From Rhodospirillales bacterium (GTDB taxonomy: Bacteria; Pseudomonadota; Alphaproteobacteria; Reyranellales; Reyranellaceae), in NCBI GenBank assembly GCA_016185145.1, contig JACPOB010000063.1, positions 1 through 64,000 on the forward strand: a stretch of 64,000 nt of DNA. Reading direction: 5' to 3'. Position numbers and translations under genes: made by a program. How positions within the stretch are numbered: the first letter of the stretch is position 1; every line of letters starts with the position of its first letter. This document shows, piece by piece, positions 1 to 11,040 of the stretch. The notes under the pieces are model-generated. The model was not told the DNA's origin. It ran no database searches and saw only the letters and a list, made by a program, of their open reading frames with translations.

Positions 1-1377
1 CTCGGCGGCGGCACGTTCGATATCTCCATTCTCGAAATCGGCGACGGCGTGTTCGAGGTGAAGTCGACCAACGGCGACACCTTCCTCGGCGGCGAAGATT
101 TCGACATGCGCCTGGTCGGCTACTTGGCCGACGAGTTCCAGAAGGAGCAGGGCATCAACCTGCGCAACGACAAGCTCGCGCTGCAGCGTCTGAAGGAAGC
201 CGCTGAAAAGGCCAAGATCGAGCTGTCGTCGACGACGCAGACCGAGATCAACCTGCCCTTCATCACCGCGGACCAGACCGGTCCGAAGCATCTGACGATG
301 AAGCTCACCCGCGCCAAGTTCGAGGCGCTGGTCGACGATCTCGTCCAGAGGACCGTCGAGCCTTGCCGCAAGGCATTGAAGGACGCGGGCCTGACCGCAG
401 CCGAGATCGGCGAAGTGGTTCTGGTCGGCGGCATGTCGCGCATGCCGAAGGTCCAGGAAGTCGTGAAGCAGCTGTTCGGCAAGGAGCCGCACAAGGGCGT
501 CAACCCGGACGAAGTCGTGGCGATCGGCGCCGCGATCCAGGCCGGCGTGCTCCAGGGCGACGTCAAGGACGTGCTGCTGCTCGACGTGACCCCGCTGTCG
601 CTGGGCATCGAGACGCTGGGCGGCGTGTTCACCCGCCTGATCGAGCGCAACACCACGATCCCGACCAAGAAGAGCCAGACCTTCTCGACCGCCGACGACA
701 ACCAGACCGCGGTGACCATCCGCGTGTTCCAGGGCGAGCGCGAGATCGCCGCCCAGAACAAGCTGCTCGGCCAGTTTGACCTGGTGGGTATCCCGCCGGC
801 GCCGCGCGGCATGCCGCAGATCGAGGTCACCTTCGACATCGATGCCAACGGCATCGTGCAGGTCTCGGCCAAGGACAAGGCCACCAGCAAGGAGCAGCAG
901 ATCCGCATCCAGGCTTCGGGCGGCCTCAGCGAGGCCGACATCCAGAAGATGGTGAAGGACGCCGAGCTGCACGCCGAGGAGGACAAGAAGAAGCGCGAGC
1001 TGATCGACGCCCGCAACCAGGGCGAGGCGCTGGTCCATTCGACGGACAAGAACCTCAAGGAGTTCGGCGACAAGGTCGGCGCGGCCGAGAAGTCGGCGAT
1101 CGAGACGGCGCTCGCTGACCTGAAGTCGGTGCTGGCCGGCGAGGACACCGAGGCCATCAAGGCCAAGACCAACGATCTCGCGCAGGCCGCGATGAAGCTC
1201 GGCGAGGCGATGTACAAGGCCCAGCAGGCCGATGCCCAAGCCGGAGCAGCGGGTGCAGGGGCCGGCGCCGGCGAGGCGCCGGGCGGCGGCGCCGCGAACC
1301 AGGCAGGCAACGAGAAGGTCGTCGATGCCGAGTTCGAGGACGTCACCGACAAGAACAAGAAGACGGGCTCCGGCTGA
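1..1377 (+). CDS. dnaK: Hsp70 chaperone DnaK (5' end cut off by window edge)
   Basis: ATP-dependent cytosolic chaperone that cycles substrates with DnaJ and GrpE. The open frame runs in from base 1, which already encodes the LGGGTFD phosphate-binding motif of the Hsp70 ATPase domain, so roughly the first 190 residues lie outside the window and about 458 are present. Seen in order: the [13 protein letters not shown]ase motif, the interdomain linker [13 protein letters not shown], the beta-sandwich substrate domain, a helical lid, and a Gly/Ala-rich tail ending [11 protein letters not shown]. An internal ATG at 49 is not the real start. dnaJ follows on the same strand after 82 bases that hold a strong hairpin. 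Confidence 0.98.
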   Translation, partial: LGGGTFDISILEIGDGVFEVKSTNGDTFLGGEDFDMRLVGYLADEFQKEQGINLRNDKLALQRLKEAAEKAKIELSSTTQTEINLPFITADQTGPKHLTMKLTRAKFEALVDDLVQRTVEPCRKALKDAGLTAAEIGEVVLVGGMSRMPKVQEVVKQLFGKEPHKGVNPDEVVAIGAAIQAGVLQGDVKDVLLLDVTPLSLGIETLGGVFTRLIERNTTIPTKKSQTFSTADDNQTAVTIRVFQGEREIAAQNKLLGQFDLVGIPPAPRGMPQIEVTFDIDANGIVQVSAKDKATSKEQQIRIQASGGLSEADIQKMVKDAELHAEEDKKKRELIDARNQGEALVHSTDKNLKEFGDKVGAAEKSAIETALADLKSVLAGEDTEAIKAKTNDLAQAAMKLGEAMYKAQQADAQAGAAGAGAGAGEAPGGGAANQAGNEKVVDAEFEDVTDKNKKTGSG

Positions 1378-1398
1378 TCCGGAGCAAGGCAAGAAACA

Positions 1399-1424
1399 CG
1401 GCCTCCCGCGCGAGCGGGAGGCCG
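1399..1424 (+). terminator. hairpin between dnaK and dnaJ
   Basis: Perfect 11-bp GC-rich stem (1399-1409 with 1414-1424) closed by a GCGA loop, which is a GNRA tetraloop. It is followed by AACTTTA rather than a long T run, so it is more likely a partial terminator or an RNA-processing/stability hairpin that sets the dnaK:dnaJ ratio than a full rho-independent terminator. The stem is seen directly; the role is inferred. Confidence 0.6.
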
Positions 1425-1459
1425 AACTTTAGGCGGCAAGTGGGGGCTGCGTAGGGCGT

Positions 1460-2593
1460 ATGTCGCAGGACTATTACGAGCTGCTCGGAGTCAGCCGGAC
1501 GGCGAGCGCCGACGATCTCAAGAAGGCGTTCCGCAAGCTCGCCATGCAGCATCATCCGGACCGCAATCGGGACGACAAGGAAGCCGAGAAGCGGTTCAAG
1601 AGCATCAACCACGCCTACGACATCCTGAAGGATCCCGAGAAGCGCGCGGCCTATGACCGCTACGGACCGGCGGCCTTCGAGGGCGGCATGGGTTCCGGCG
1701 GGCCGGGCGGCCCGTTCGGCGGCGCCCAGGGCTTCGATTTCGGCTCGGTGTTCGGCGACATCTTCGAGGAGATGTTCGGTGCCGGCGGCCAGCGCGGCCG
1801 CGGTGGCCGCGCCGCCATGCGCGGCCAGGACCTGCGCTTCAATCTGGAGATCACGCTGGAACAGGCCTATGGCGGCACCGAGGCCACGGTGCGCGTGCCG
1901 GCATCGGTCGCCTGCGAGGCCTGCAAGGGCAGCGGCGCAGAGCCCGGCTCCAAGCCGCAGCAGTGCCCGACCTGCCATGGCCGCGGCCGCCTGCGCGCCC
2001 AGCAAGGCTTCTTCACGGTCGAGCGCACCTGCCATACCTGCCATGGCGCGGGCCAGGTGATCGACAAGCCCTGCCGCGCCTGCGCCGGCCAAGGCCGCAC
2101 GCGGCGCGACAAGACGCTCAAGGTCAATATCCCGGCCGGCGTCGAGGACGGCACGCGCATCCGCCTTTCCGGCGAGGGCGAGGCCGGGGCGCGCGGCGGG
2201 CCGGCGGGTGATCTCTACGTGTTCCTGTCGGTGCGCCGACACCAGCTCTTCGAGCGCGAAGGGGCCGACGTGCACTGCCGCGTGCCGATCTCGATGGTGC
2301 AGGCCACGCTCGGCGGCAACATCGAGGTGCCGACGCTGGACGGCAAGATGGCGCGCATCAATGTTCCGGCGGGCGCGCAGGGCGGCCACCAGTTCCGCCT
2401 GCGCGGCAAGGGCATGCCGATCGTGCGCTCGGCGCAGCGCGGCGACATGTACATCGAGATCAACGTCGAGACGCCGACCAACCTCACGTCCAAGCAGAAG
2501 GAACTGCTCAAGGAATTCGAGCGCGCCGGCAAGACCAGCCCCGAATCCGAAGGCTTCTTCAGCAAGGTGAAGGAAATGTTCAGCGGGGACTAG
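1460..2593 (+). CDS. dnaJ: chaperone protein DnaJ
   Basis: Hsp40 co-chaperone that delivers substrates to DnaK and stimulates its ATPase. The 377-residue protein has the full class A layout: J domain at residues 3-70 with the HPD tripeptide at 32-34, a Gly/Phe-rich linker (about 75-125), a zinc domain with four CxxCxGxG repeats ([32 protein letters not shown]), and the C-terminal substrate-binding and dimerisation domains. Length is normal for the family. It follows dnaK in the usual order, with a hairpin between the two genes. Confidence 0.98.
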   Translation: MSQDYYELLGVSRTASADDLKKAFRKLAMQHHPDRNRDDKEAEKRFKSINHAYDILKDPEKRAAYDRYGPAAFEGGMGSGGPGGPFGGAQGFDFGSVFGDIFEEMFGAGGQRGRGGRAAMRGQDLRFNLEITLEQAYGGTEATVRVPASVACEACKGSGAEPGSKPQQCPTCHGRGRLRAQQGFFTVERTCHTCHGAGQVIDKPCRACAGQGRTRRDKTLKVNIPAGVEDGTRIRLSGEGEAGARGGPAGDLYVFLSVRRHQLFEREGADVHCRVPISMVQATLGGNIEVPTLDGKMARINVPAGAQGGHQFRLRGKGMPIVRSAQRGDMYIEINVETPTNLTSKQKELLKEFERAGKTSPESEGFFSKVKEMFSGD

Positions 2594-2655
2594 GGCCAGC
2601 CTAGTCGCGTCGGCGATTAGCGATGCGACCGCCCTTTCATTCGCAGGGGCAGGCA

Positions 2656-3777
2656 ATGTCGAACAGACACGCACAGCGACGTGCAGCCAAGGCGGCGCGC
2701 AGGAAGAAGCTGCTTGCCGAGCGGCGCAAGGTTGCCATGGCGGAGAAGCAGTCGCCGCGCGCGGAGCGGATGCGGCGGATGGCGGCGGCGCCGATCCATT
2801 GTTGCCTGGTCAACGAGGCGCTGTTCGAGGTTGGCAATGGCAACCTGTTGCTGGCCCGCAAGGCAGCAGATGGAAGAATGGGCCTGGCAGCTTTCATGCT
2901 CGACGTCTACTGCGTCGGCGTGAAGGATGTCATCCTCCGGCTGGACGACCCGGCTGAGATCGAGCGCGTCATAGCGACTCTCGGCGACGTCCAACCGCTG
3001 ACCGAGATCGACACTGCATGTGCGCGCAAACTGCTGCGCGACCTCGTCGGTTGGTCCCGCTCGATCGGGCTGGCGCCGCATCCCGACTATGCCGGTGCGG
3101 AACTCCTGTTCGGCGATGTTGCGGCCGACGCCTGCGTCGAGAACTTCAGCTTCGGCAAGGACGGCAGGCCGCTCCTGATTCCCGGTCCACTCGATACGCG
3201 CGCTCGCATCAGACAACGGATCGATGCCCTGCGACGCAAGCTCGGAGAAAATGGGTTCGACTTTGCGCAGTTGGATGAATTCGACGACGACGAGATCTTC
3301 GATGATGACGGCGATATCGACCCCGACGAGGGCTTCGAGGCCGAGATCGACGATGCGGTCGAGTCCGTCACGGGCATGCGCTACGATCCGGACTTGGCCC
3401 CCGATACAGCCGCGTGGCTCGAGCTCGACGAGGACGATCGGATCATGCTGGCCGAGGCGTATCATCGCCGAGCTGGAATTGACTTACCGAACCTGAAAGC
3501 ACACGCGATGATCCACGTCATCATCGAGAACCAGGTGGCGCTCGGTGACGAACTGCCCGTGCGCCGGGCGATCGAGCGGCTTATGAGCCAAGGCCTCGAC
3601 CGCCACGACGCGGTTCACGCGGTGGGGAGCGTCCTCACGGCGTACCTGCACGACCTCATGACGGCCGATGCCCCGCAACCCGACAGACTCGAGGACTACA
3701 AAGAAGCGGTCGAGCGGTTGACCGCTGAGAGCTGGCGAGCGGAGTTCGGACCGGACGCGGGCGATGAGCGCCCGTAG
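2656..3777 (+). CDS. DUF1841-type protein with basic N terminus
   Basis: 373-residue cytosolic protein of unknown role. The ATG at 2656 is preferred over the upstream ATG at 2623 because AGGGGCAGG lies just before it. It begins with a strongly basic stretch (QRRAAKAARRKKLLAERRK). A central module around VFMLDVYCVGVKD-like sequence follows, then a very acidic patch (DEFDDDEIFDDDGDIDPDE). The C terminus (about 280-345) has the HAMIHVIIENQ...HDAVHAVGSVL pattern that I associate with DUF1841. No signal peptide or membrane segment is visible. Family assignment comes from memory of the motif, not from a search. Confidence 0.72.
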   Translation: MSNRHAQRRAAKAARRKKLLAERRKVAMAEKQSPRAERMRRMAAAPIHCCLVNEALFEVGNGNLLLARKAADGRMGLAAFMLDVYCVGVKDVILRLDDPAEIERVIATLGDVQPLTEIDTACARKLLRDLVGWSRSIGLAPHPDYAGAELLFGDVAADACVENFSFGKDGRPLLIPGPLDTRARIRQRIDALRRKLGENGFDFAQLDEFDDDEIFDDDGDIDPDEGFEAEIDDAVESVTGMRYDPDLAPDTAAWLELDEDDRIMLAEAYHRRAGIDLPNLKAHAMIHVIIENQVALGDELPVRRAIERLMSQGLDRHDAVHAVGSVLTAYLHDLMTADAPQPDRLEDYKEAVERLTAESWRAEFGPDAGDERP

Positions 3778-3813
3778 CTGTCGGATTCGGGGTCGTCGGC
3801 AAGCTGTCGCGGT

Positions 3814-4781
3814 CTAAGCCGCCGCCTTACCCAACACGCATCGCACGAGGTGGCTGTCGCCGGTCGCCAGCAGGTTGGGTGGCTGCGCCGTGCAATCGGG
3901 GCGCACGAACTTGCAGCGCGGTGCGAAGCTGCAGCCGGTCGGAACCTCGGCAAGGTCGGGCGGCGCGCCGGGGATCGCTTCCAACCGCTGGCCCCGCATG
4001 CCGTCGTGCACGGTCGAGGCTAGCAGGCCGCGGCTGTAGGGATGCTGCGGCGCATCGACCATCTGCTCGACCGAAGCCAATTCGACGATCTTGCCGGCAT
4101 ACATCACGCCGATGCGGTCGGAGACCTCGACCGCCACGCCGATGTCGTGGGTGACGAAGATCACGCCGAGGTCGAACTCGCGCTGCAGCTCGCGGATCAG
4201 CAGCAGGACCTGGATCTGCACCGTGGCGTCGAGCGCCGTGGTCGGCTCGTCGGCCAGCAGCAAACTGGGATTGCACGACAGCGCCAGCGCGATCATGGCG
4301 CGCTGGCGCATGCCGCCCGACATCTCGTGCGGATAGGCCTTCAGCCGCTGGGCCGGCGAGGGAATCCGCACCAGCTCCAGCAGCTCCTTGGCGCGCTTGA
4401 AAGCGTCGGTCTCGCTCTTGCCGGTGTGGCGGCGGATGGTTTCGGCGATCTGATGGCCGACGGTGAAGACCGGGTCGAAGGCCGTCGCAGGCTCCTGGAA
4501 GATCATGGCGACGCGCCGCCCGCGCAGATCGGCGAGCGCGCGGGCGCCCATCTCCAGCACCTCGTCGCCTTCCATGCGGATGCTGCCCGACCAGCGCGTG
4601 CGATGCTCGGGGTGCAGGCGGAGGATCGAGCGCAGGGTGACGCTCTTGCCCGAACCCGATTCGCCCAGAATGCCCAAGGTCTCGCCGCGCTTGAGATCGA
4701 AGCTTACGCCGTTCACGGCATGGACGGTGCGATCCGGCGTCTTGAAGGTGACGTGGAGGTCGCGGACTTGCAGGAGGTCGC

Positions 4782-4785
<4 letters not shown>
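3814..4785 (-). CDS. dipeptide/oligopeptide ABC transporter ATP-binding protein (DppD-like)
   Basis: One of two ATPase subunits powering peptide import at the inner membrane. 323 residues with Walker A (GESGSGKS, near residue 40), ABC signature (SGGMRQR), Walker B (LLLADEPTTALD) and the switch His (VTHD). The C-terminal oligopeptide-transporter extension has the Cys-rich PTGCSFAPRCKFVRPDC motif typical of DppD/OppD. Its ATG overlaps the stop of the DppF-like gene by 4 bases, so it is translationally coupled as the last gene of the minus-strand operon. Confidence 0.93.
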
Positions 4786-5813
<1,028 letters not shown>

Positions 5814-5814
5814 G

Positions 5815-6720
5815 TCAGGCCTTCACATCCATGGCGGCGCGCAGGCCGTCGCTCATCAGGTTGAAGCAGATCGAGGTGATGAAGATCATGACGCCGGGCA
5901 GGGCGGCCAGGACCGGGTTGACGTAGATCGCCTAGCGCAGCGTGTTCAGCATCAGGCCCCATTCCGGCTCGGGCGGCTTCACGCCGAGGCCGAGGAAGCT
6001 CAAACCCGCGGCCAGGATGATGGCGACGCTGATCAGCGACGTGGCGTAGACCAGGATCGGCCCCAGCACGTTGCCCAGCACGTGGACGCGCACGATGGTG
6101 AGCGTGCCGGCGCCGCTCGCGCGCGCGGCATCGACGAAGTCGAAACCGCGCACCTGGGTGGTGACGCTCTCCGAGACGCGACAGACCGGCGGGATGAAGA
6201 CCAGGGTCAGCGACAGCAGCGTGTTCTCGGTGCCCGCGCCCATCGCGCCCGACAGCGAGATCGCCAGCAGCACCGACGGGAAGGCATAGAAGACGTCCAT
6301 GACCCGCATGATCAGCATGTTGGTGCGGCCGCCGACGAAGCCTGCGGTGATGCCCAAAAGGCCGCCGATCAGCAGGGCGCAGACGACGGGGGTCACTCCC
6401 ATGAACAGCGACAGCCGGCCGCCATAGACCAGGCGCGCGAGCATGTCGCGGCCGAGCTCGTCGGTGCCCAGCAGGTGGTTGGGCGAGCCGATCGGCAGCA
6501 GGCGGCGGATCATCGACGTCTTGTAGGGATCGGCCAGCCCGAGCCACGGCGCCGCGAGCGACGCGACGACGATCAGGATCAGGGTGCCGGCGCAGATCAG
6601 GGTCACCGGATCGCGGCGCAGGCGGCGGCCGACAGATTTCCAGTAGCCGCGCGAGGCCGAGGACGTCGTCGCCTGCACCAGGCCGGCGCCGAGTTCGAGC
6701 GATGGAGTCTGGATCGCCAT
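5815..6720 (-). pseudogene. DppC-like peptide permease interrupted by an in-frame TAG
   Basis: Inner-membrane permease of the peptide importer. The frame opens with ATG at 6720 and runs 262 codons to TAG at 5934-5932. The same frame then continues without another stop for the expected C terminus (AIYVNPVLAALPGVMIF... to DGLRAAMDVKA) and ends at TGA 5817-5815, one base before the next ATG. Family members usually have Gln (CAG) where TAG sits, so a single C-to-T change explains it. The first part carries several membrane helices and the binding-protein-dependent permease loop. It could be a true nonsense mutation, a suppressed codon or a base-call error; without read-through the last helix is lost. 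Confidence 0.85.
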
Positions 6721-6724
6721 GACG

Positions 6725-7678
6725 TCAGCCTCGCTTGATGCGTGGATCGACCATGGTCTGGATCACGTCCACGGTGAGGTTGAGCAGCATGAAGAAGCCG
6801 GCCAGCACCAGGGTCGTGCCCTGCAGGATCGGCAGGTCGCGGCGGAAGATGGCGCTGTTCAACAGGAAGCCGGTGCCCGGCCAGGCGAACACCGTCTCGA
6901 TCAGGATCGAGCCGCCGATCAGGTTGCCGGCCTGCAGGCCCATGACGGCGAGGCAGGTCGGCGCCGCATTCTTGAGCACATGGTAGAGGATCTGCCGGTC
7001 GCTCAGGCCCTTGGCCTGCAGCGCCGTCACGAACTCCATGCTGAGCGTCTCCTTGATCGTCGAGCGCACGGTGCGGGTGACGACGCCGAGCGGGATCACC
7101 GACAAGGCGATGGTCGGCAGCACCATGTGGGCGAGATGCGCGCGATCGAGGCGCCAGCCGGTCGAGTTCTCCGGCCCGATGCCCATGGGCGGCAGCACGC
7201 CCCATTCGACGGCGAAGATGATGACCAGCACGATCGCCAACCAGAAGTGGGGCACGCTGACGCCGACCAGCGAGACCAGCGTCACCAGACGATCGACGAT
7301 GCGCGACTTGGCGTAGGCCGCCGCCGTGCCGAGGATCACGGCGAGCGTGAAGGCGAGCGTCGTGGCGGCGATGGCGAGGATGATGGTGTTGCCGAAGGCC
7401 CTCCCGACCTCGCTCGCCACCGAGCGGCCGGTGCCGATCGACGTGCCGAAGTCGCCGGTCAGGGTCACGCCCAGCCAGCGCAGGTACTGCACCGGTAGCG
7501 GCTTGTCGAAGCCGTAATACTCCTTCAGCTTGTCGATCACTTCCTTGGGCGCATCCGGCGGCACGATGGCCGAGATCGGATCGCCCGGCGCCAGATGCAC
7601 CAGCCCGAAGACCAGCAGCGACACGCCGAAGGCGACCGGCACCAGGTAGATCAGCCGCCGCAGGGCATAGAGGAGCAT
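6725..7678 (-). CDS. dipeptide/oligopeptide ABC transporter permease (DppB-like)
   Basis: 317-residue inner-membrane permease with an N-terminal helix (LIYLVPVAFGVSLLVFGLVH), the HLAPGDP motif typical of DppB/OppB, and further helices enclosing the conserved permease loop. It ends GGSILIETVFAWPGTG...DPRIKRG. It sits between the binding protein (13-base gap) and dppC (4-base gap) in the minus-strand operon. It pairs with the DppC-like subunit to form the pore for peptides or related amide compounds. Confidence 0.94.
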   Translation of the reverse strand: MLLYALRRLIYLVPVAFGVSLLVFGLVHLAPGDPISAIVPPDAPKEVIDKLKEYYGFDKPLPVQYLRWLGVTLTGDFGTSIGTGRSVASEVGRAFGNTIILAIAATTLAFTLAVILGTAAAYAKSRIVDRLVTLVSLVGVSVPHFWLAIVLVIIFAVEWGVLPPMGIGPENSTGWRLDRAHLAHMVLPTIALSVIPLGVVTRTVRSTIKETLSMEFVTALQAKGLSDRQILYHVLKNAAPTCLAVMGLQAGNLIGGSILIETVFAWPGTGFLLNSAIFRRDLPILQGTTLVLAGFFMLLNLTVDVIQTMVDPRIKRG

Positions 7679-7691
7679 CGCCGGTCCGCCG

Positions 7692-9296
7692 CTATTTCAT
7701 CGTGATGGGCGTGAGGTCCTGGAACCAGCTCTGGGCCTGCACGAAGCCCGTCACCTTGGGGCTCATGGCGCGCGGGTTGAGGTCGTGCGCGATATAGACC
7801 CAGTAGGCCTGGTCGACGATGTAGCTGTGCACGTCGGCCAGCGCCTTGGTCTGGGCGGCACGGTCGAACGAGGTGTGCGCCTTGTCGATCAGGGCATCGA
7901 GCTTGGGATCCTTGAGGATGCCCCAGTTGGCGCCCTTCGGCGGCACGAACTCGCTGTGATAGAGCCGCATGAAGGCCGAGTAGGGATCGACCGTGGCGCG
8001 GCTGATGTTGATGCCGTTGGTGCCGGCCTTCTTCGAATTTTCACCGCTCACCGGTTGGAAGGAGAAGGTCACCAGCGCGTTCCACTCCATTACCTCGAAC
8101 GTGGTGTCGAAGCCGACGGCATTCAGGTTCTCCTGCACGTATTCGTTCATCGGCAGCGGCAGCATCTGCCCGGAGCCCGAGGTCGAGATCGCGATCTTGA
8201 TCTTGGGCTTCTTGTTGGGGCCGTAGCCGGCTTCGGCCAGCAGCTTCTTGGCCGCCTCGGGATCGTACTTGATGTCGAAGCTCGGCGAGCCGAACCAGGG
8301 ATGCCCGGGATAAACCACGCCCTTGGACTCGATCATCATGCCGCCCAAGAGCTTGGTGAGGCCGGCGCGGTCGATGGCGAGATTTGCCGCCTTGCGCACG
8401 CGGATGTCGGTCCAGGGCGAGCCCTCGACCATGCCGGGCTGGTAGGCCCAGTTGTGCGGGTACTTGTTGGTGACGATGGCCATGCCGCCCTGCTTGAGGC
8501 GCGGGATGGCGTCGGGAGCGGGCACCTCGATCCAGTCGACCTGGCCCGCCAGCAGCGCCGCCGTGCGGGTCGCGGCCTCCGGCATCGGGAACAGCAGCAC
8601 CTTGTCGAGCTTGGGGACGCGCGCCTTGTCCCAGTAGCCGTCGAAGCGCGACAGTTCCATGCGTTCGCGCGGCACGACGCGGTCGACCTTGAACGGGCCG
8701 GTGCCGGAGGGCTGCAACGCGACCTTCACCCAGTCCTTGCCCAGCTCCTCCCAGCGCTTGGGGCTGGAATAGAAGATGTAGGACATGTCGTACGGAAACA
8801 GCGAGTTCACCACGCGCGTGGTGAGCTCGACCGTGTACTTGTCGACCGCCTTCCAGCCGACCAGCGTCGGTACGCGGGCGCGGGCTTGCGCGGCCTGCTT
8901 GGGGTCGAACTGGGGCGACTTGTCGTTCAGGATCTTCTCGAGGTTCCACACCACGACGTCGGCGTCGAAGTCGCTGCCGTCGTGGAATTTCACGCCCTGG
9001 CGCAGCTTGAAGATCCACTTGGTCGGCTCGCCTTCGATCGCCGACCATTCCGTCGCGAGGCCCGGCTTGATGTCGGCGATTGTGTCGGCCTTCGACAGGT
9101 CCCAGTTCACCAGGGCGTCGTAGATCGTGTAGCCGGCGAAGCGGAAGCCTTCGAAGCCCTGGTCGGGCTGGCCGGTGGTCTGGGGAATGTCGGCGGCTGT
9201 CATGCCGATGCGCAGAGTGCCCTGGGAGAAGGCAGGCGCTGCAGTGGCTGCGAAGAGGCCGAGGCCCATGGCGGCGATGCGAAGGCGCTTGAACAT
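7692..9296 (-). CDS. periplasmic peptide-binding protein, SBP family 5
   Basis: Substrate-binding subunit of the importer, 534 residues. The ATG at 9296 is chosen because it opens a clean signal peptide (MFKRLRIAAMGLGLFAATAA, cleavage near AFS/Q) with GGAG upstream; the frame also runs on to 9377, which would bury the signal. It carries family-5 features: GYTIYDALVNWD near the N terminus, GVKFHDGSDFDADVVVWNLEK, and AANLAIDR. It is first in the minus-strand operon. It is clearly paralogous to the binding protein at 11041-12660, from which it is separated by the divergent amidase group. Confidence 0.93.
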   Translation of the reverse strand: MFKRLRIAAMGLGLFAATAAPAFSQGTLRIGMTAADIPQTTGQPDQGFEGFRFAGYTIYDALVNWDLSKADTIADIKPGLATEWSAIEGEPTKWIFKLRQGVKFHDGSDFDADVVVWNLEKILNDKSPQFDPKQAAQARARVPTLVGWKAVDKYTVELTTRVVNSLFPYDMSYIFYSSPKRWEELGKDWVKVALQPSGTGPFKVDRVVPRERMELSRFDGYWDKARVPKLDKVLLFPMPEAATRTAALLAGQVDWIEVPAPDAIPRLKQGGMAIVTNKYPHNWAYQPGMVEGSPWTDIRVRKAANLAIDRAGLTKLLGGMMIESKGVVYPGHPWFGSPSFDIKYDPEAAKKLLAEAGYGPNKKPKIKIAISTSGSGQMLPLPMNEYVQENLNAVGFDTTFEVMEWNALVTFSFQPVSGENSKKAGTNGINISRATVDPYSAFMRLYHSEFVPPKGANWGILKDPKLDALIDKAHTSFDRAAQTKALADVHSYIVDQAYWVYIAHDLNPRAMSPKVTGFVQAQSWFQDLTPITMK

Positions 9297-9354
9297 CCGA
9301 TGCTCCACTGTTCGGCGCTGACGAAGGCGCGCCCGCAAGGGAGTCATGCAAGCC

Positions 9355-9375
9355 GCAAGCCAAGCTTGCGCTTGC
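9355..9375. promoter_or_regulatory. palindrome-like sequence between divergent operons
   Basis: An imperfect dyad (GCAAGC...GCTTGC around CAAGCTTG) lies in the 131-base gap between the divergent peptide-transport and amidase groups. Its position suits a shared operator, but no matching -35/-10 pair or adjacent regulator gene was identified. Low confidence. Confidence 0.25.
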
Positions 9376-9427
9376 ACGATGAATGAGGCGGCATGTCACT
9401 TGCATGACCTCGACAAAAGGAAGCGAC

Positions 9428-9622
9428 ATGACGGACGCCAAGACACCCCCAACGCTCGAGGAGTTTCGCGCACACGCGGCGCTGAGCGGCCTGCCGCTCA
9501 CAGCCGAAGACGTCGAGCATCTACACAAGGGCTATGTCGGATTGCTGAAATTGATGGAGCGCATCCCAACCCATTGGGCCTGGGCCGCCGAACCGCCTCA
9601 TGTGTTCCGCGCCGACGAGTAA
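9428..9622 (+). CDS. small AtzG-like (DUF4089-type) amidase partner
   Basis: 64-residue protein starting at ATG 9428 behind AAAGGAAGCGAC. The pattern SGLPLTAEDVEHLHKG then a leucine-rich helix and a short tail ending PPHVFRADE resembles the small AtzG/DUF4089 proteins that sit next to AtzE-type amidases and act like GatC stabilising GatA. The stop is 6 bases before the amidase start, so the two are probably co-translated. Family assignment is by layout and weak motif similarity, not certain. Confidence 0.6.
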   Translation: MTDAKTPPTLEEFRAHAALSGLPLTAEDVEHLHKGYVGLLKLMERIPTHWAWAAEPPHVFRADE

Positions 9623-9628
9623 GCCCAC

Positions 9629-11032
9629 ATGAGCAAGCCAACATCCGCCGAGCTGACGACGCTCAGCATCGCCGAGGCCGGCCGCCTGATGACGCGCGGC
9701 GAGATCACCTCGACCGCACTCACCGAAGCCTTCCTGGCGCGCATCGAAGCCGTGGATCACAAGATCGCGAGCTACATCACCGTCACTGCCGATCGCGCGC
9801 GGATCGCCGCCAGGCAGGCCGACATGGAACTGCGTCAGGGACTCAACCGTGGGCCCCTGCACGGCATCCCGATCGCTCTCAAGGACATCTATGAGACCGA
9901 GGGCGTGCTGACGACCGGTCACTCGCATCTGCGCGCCGATTACGTGCCATCGATCGACGCCGAGACCGTACGACGGCTGAAAGCCGGCGGCGCCGTCATC
10001 CTGGGCAAGCTCGCGACACATGAGTTCGCCAACGGCGCGATGACGCCCGACCAGCCTTTCCCGGCGGCGCGCAATCCCTGGAACACCGACTACCAGCCTG
10101 GCGGCTCGTCGAGCGGCTCGGGCGCGGCGGTCGCCGCGGCGCTGTGCATGGGCGCCATGGGTTCCGACACCGGCGGCTCGATCCGCAATCCGGCGGGCTT
10201 CTGCGGCACGGCCGGCATCAAGCCGACCTACGGCCTGGTCAGCCGCTGCGGCATCTTCCCGTTGTCGTTCAGCCTGGACACGGCCGGGCCATTGGCGTGG
10301 ACGGTCGAGGACAACGCGCTGATGCTCGATGTGCTGGCGGGCCACGATCCCAACGACCAGGCATCGGCCAAGGCCGCCAAGGTCGACTACGGCGCGGCCA
10401 CGCAGCGCTCGATCAGGGGCATGCGTATCGCGCTGGCGCGCACCTGGTACGAAGGCGACCTCACGGTCGACATGGCCAAGGGCATGGACGAGACGGTGCG
10501 CGTGCTGCGCGACCAGGGCGCCGTCGTCGAGGAAGTGACCTTCCCCGACATCTGGGACTATCACATCTGCGGCCGCGTCATCATCACCGTCGAGGCGCAC
10601 GCCATTCACCACCAAGAGGTGATCGAGACGCCAGAGAAGTTCGGCTACACGACGCGACGGCGCTTCCAGCTCGGCGCGTTCCTGACGGCCGAGCAGTACC
10701 TTTCGGCTGTCCGCTTCCGCCGCAAGCTTCAGGTCGACACGCGCGCCGCCATGCGCGGCTACGACCTGATCCTGGCGCCCAACCAGTGGGGACCGCCGGA
10801 GAAGTTCGAGGAGCCGCAGGCGATCTTCCACTTCCTCGGCAAGGCCTCGCTCAGCATGCCGTTCAACGTCACCGGGCAGCCGGCAATGACGGTGTGCTGC
10901 GGTTTCGGCAGCGACGGCTTTCCCCTGGCGTTCCAGCTCGCCGGACGGCCGTTCGACGAGGCCAGCGTGTTCGCCGCAGGGGCGGCCTACGAACGCGCCA
11001 CGCCGTGGCGATTGCGACGACCAACGCTTTAG
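9629..11032 (+). CDS. amidase-signature family hydrolase
   Basis: 467-residue cytosolic hydrolase of amides or carbamates. The Ser-cisSer-Lys triad is visible: Lys85 in GIPIALKDIY, cis-Ser about 160 in PGGSSSGSG, and nucleophile Ser184 in GSDTGGSIR; the 75- and 24-residue spacings match the family. Other conserved blocks are GTAGIKPTYG and the C-terminal PFNVTGQPAM. It follows the AtzG-like partner and is followed 8 bases later by a family-5 binding protein. The group probably takes up and hydrolyses peptide-like amides, but the substrate cannot be read from sequence. GatA is less likely, since gatB/gatC are absent here. Confidence 0.93.
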   Translation: MSKPTSAELTTLSIAEAGRLMTRGEITSTALTEAFLARIEAVDHKIASYITVTADRARIAARQADMELRQGLNRGPLHGIPIALKDIYETEGVLTTGHSHLRADYVPSIDAETVRRLKAGGAVILGKLATHEFANGAMTPDQPFPAARNPWNTDYQPGGSSSGSGAAVAAALCMGAMGSDTGGSIRNPAGFCGTAGIKPTYGLVSRCGIFPLSFSLDTAGPLAWTVEDNALMLDVLAGHDPNDQASAKAAKVDYGAATQRSIRGMRIALARTWYEGDLTVDMAKGMDETVRVLRDQGAVVEEVTFPDIWDYHICGRVIITVEAHAIHHQEVIETPEKFGYTTRRRFQLGAFLTAEQYLSAVRFRRKLQVDTRAAMRGYDLILAPNQWGPPEKFEEPQAIFHFLGKASLSMPFNVTGQPAMTVCCGFGSDGFPLAFQLAGRPFDEASVFAAGAAYERATPWRLRRPTL

Positions 11033-11040
11033 GAGCATCC

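Noticed and set aside
120..1439. 439-codon minus-strand frame opposite dnaK
   Set aside because: High-GC shadow of dnaK; low-complexity Ser/Ala/Pro-rich translation, no ribosome site. Similar shadows occur at 1343-2674, 41443-41606, 50304-51422, 51199-52512 and 55690-57063.
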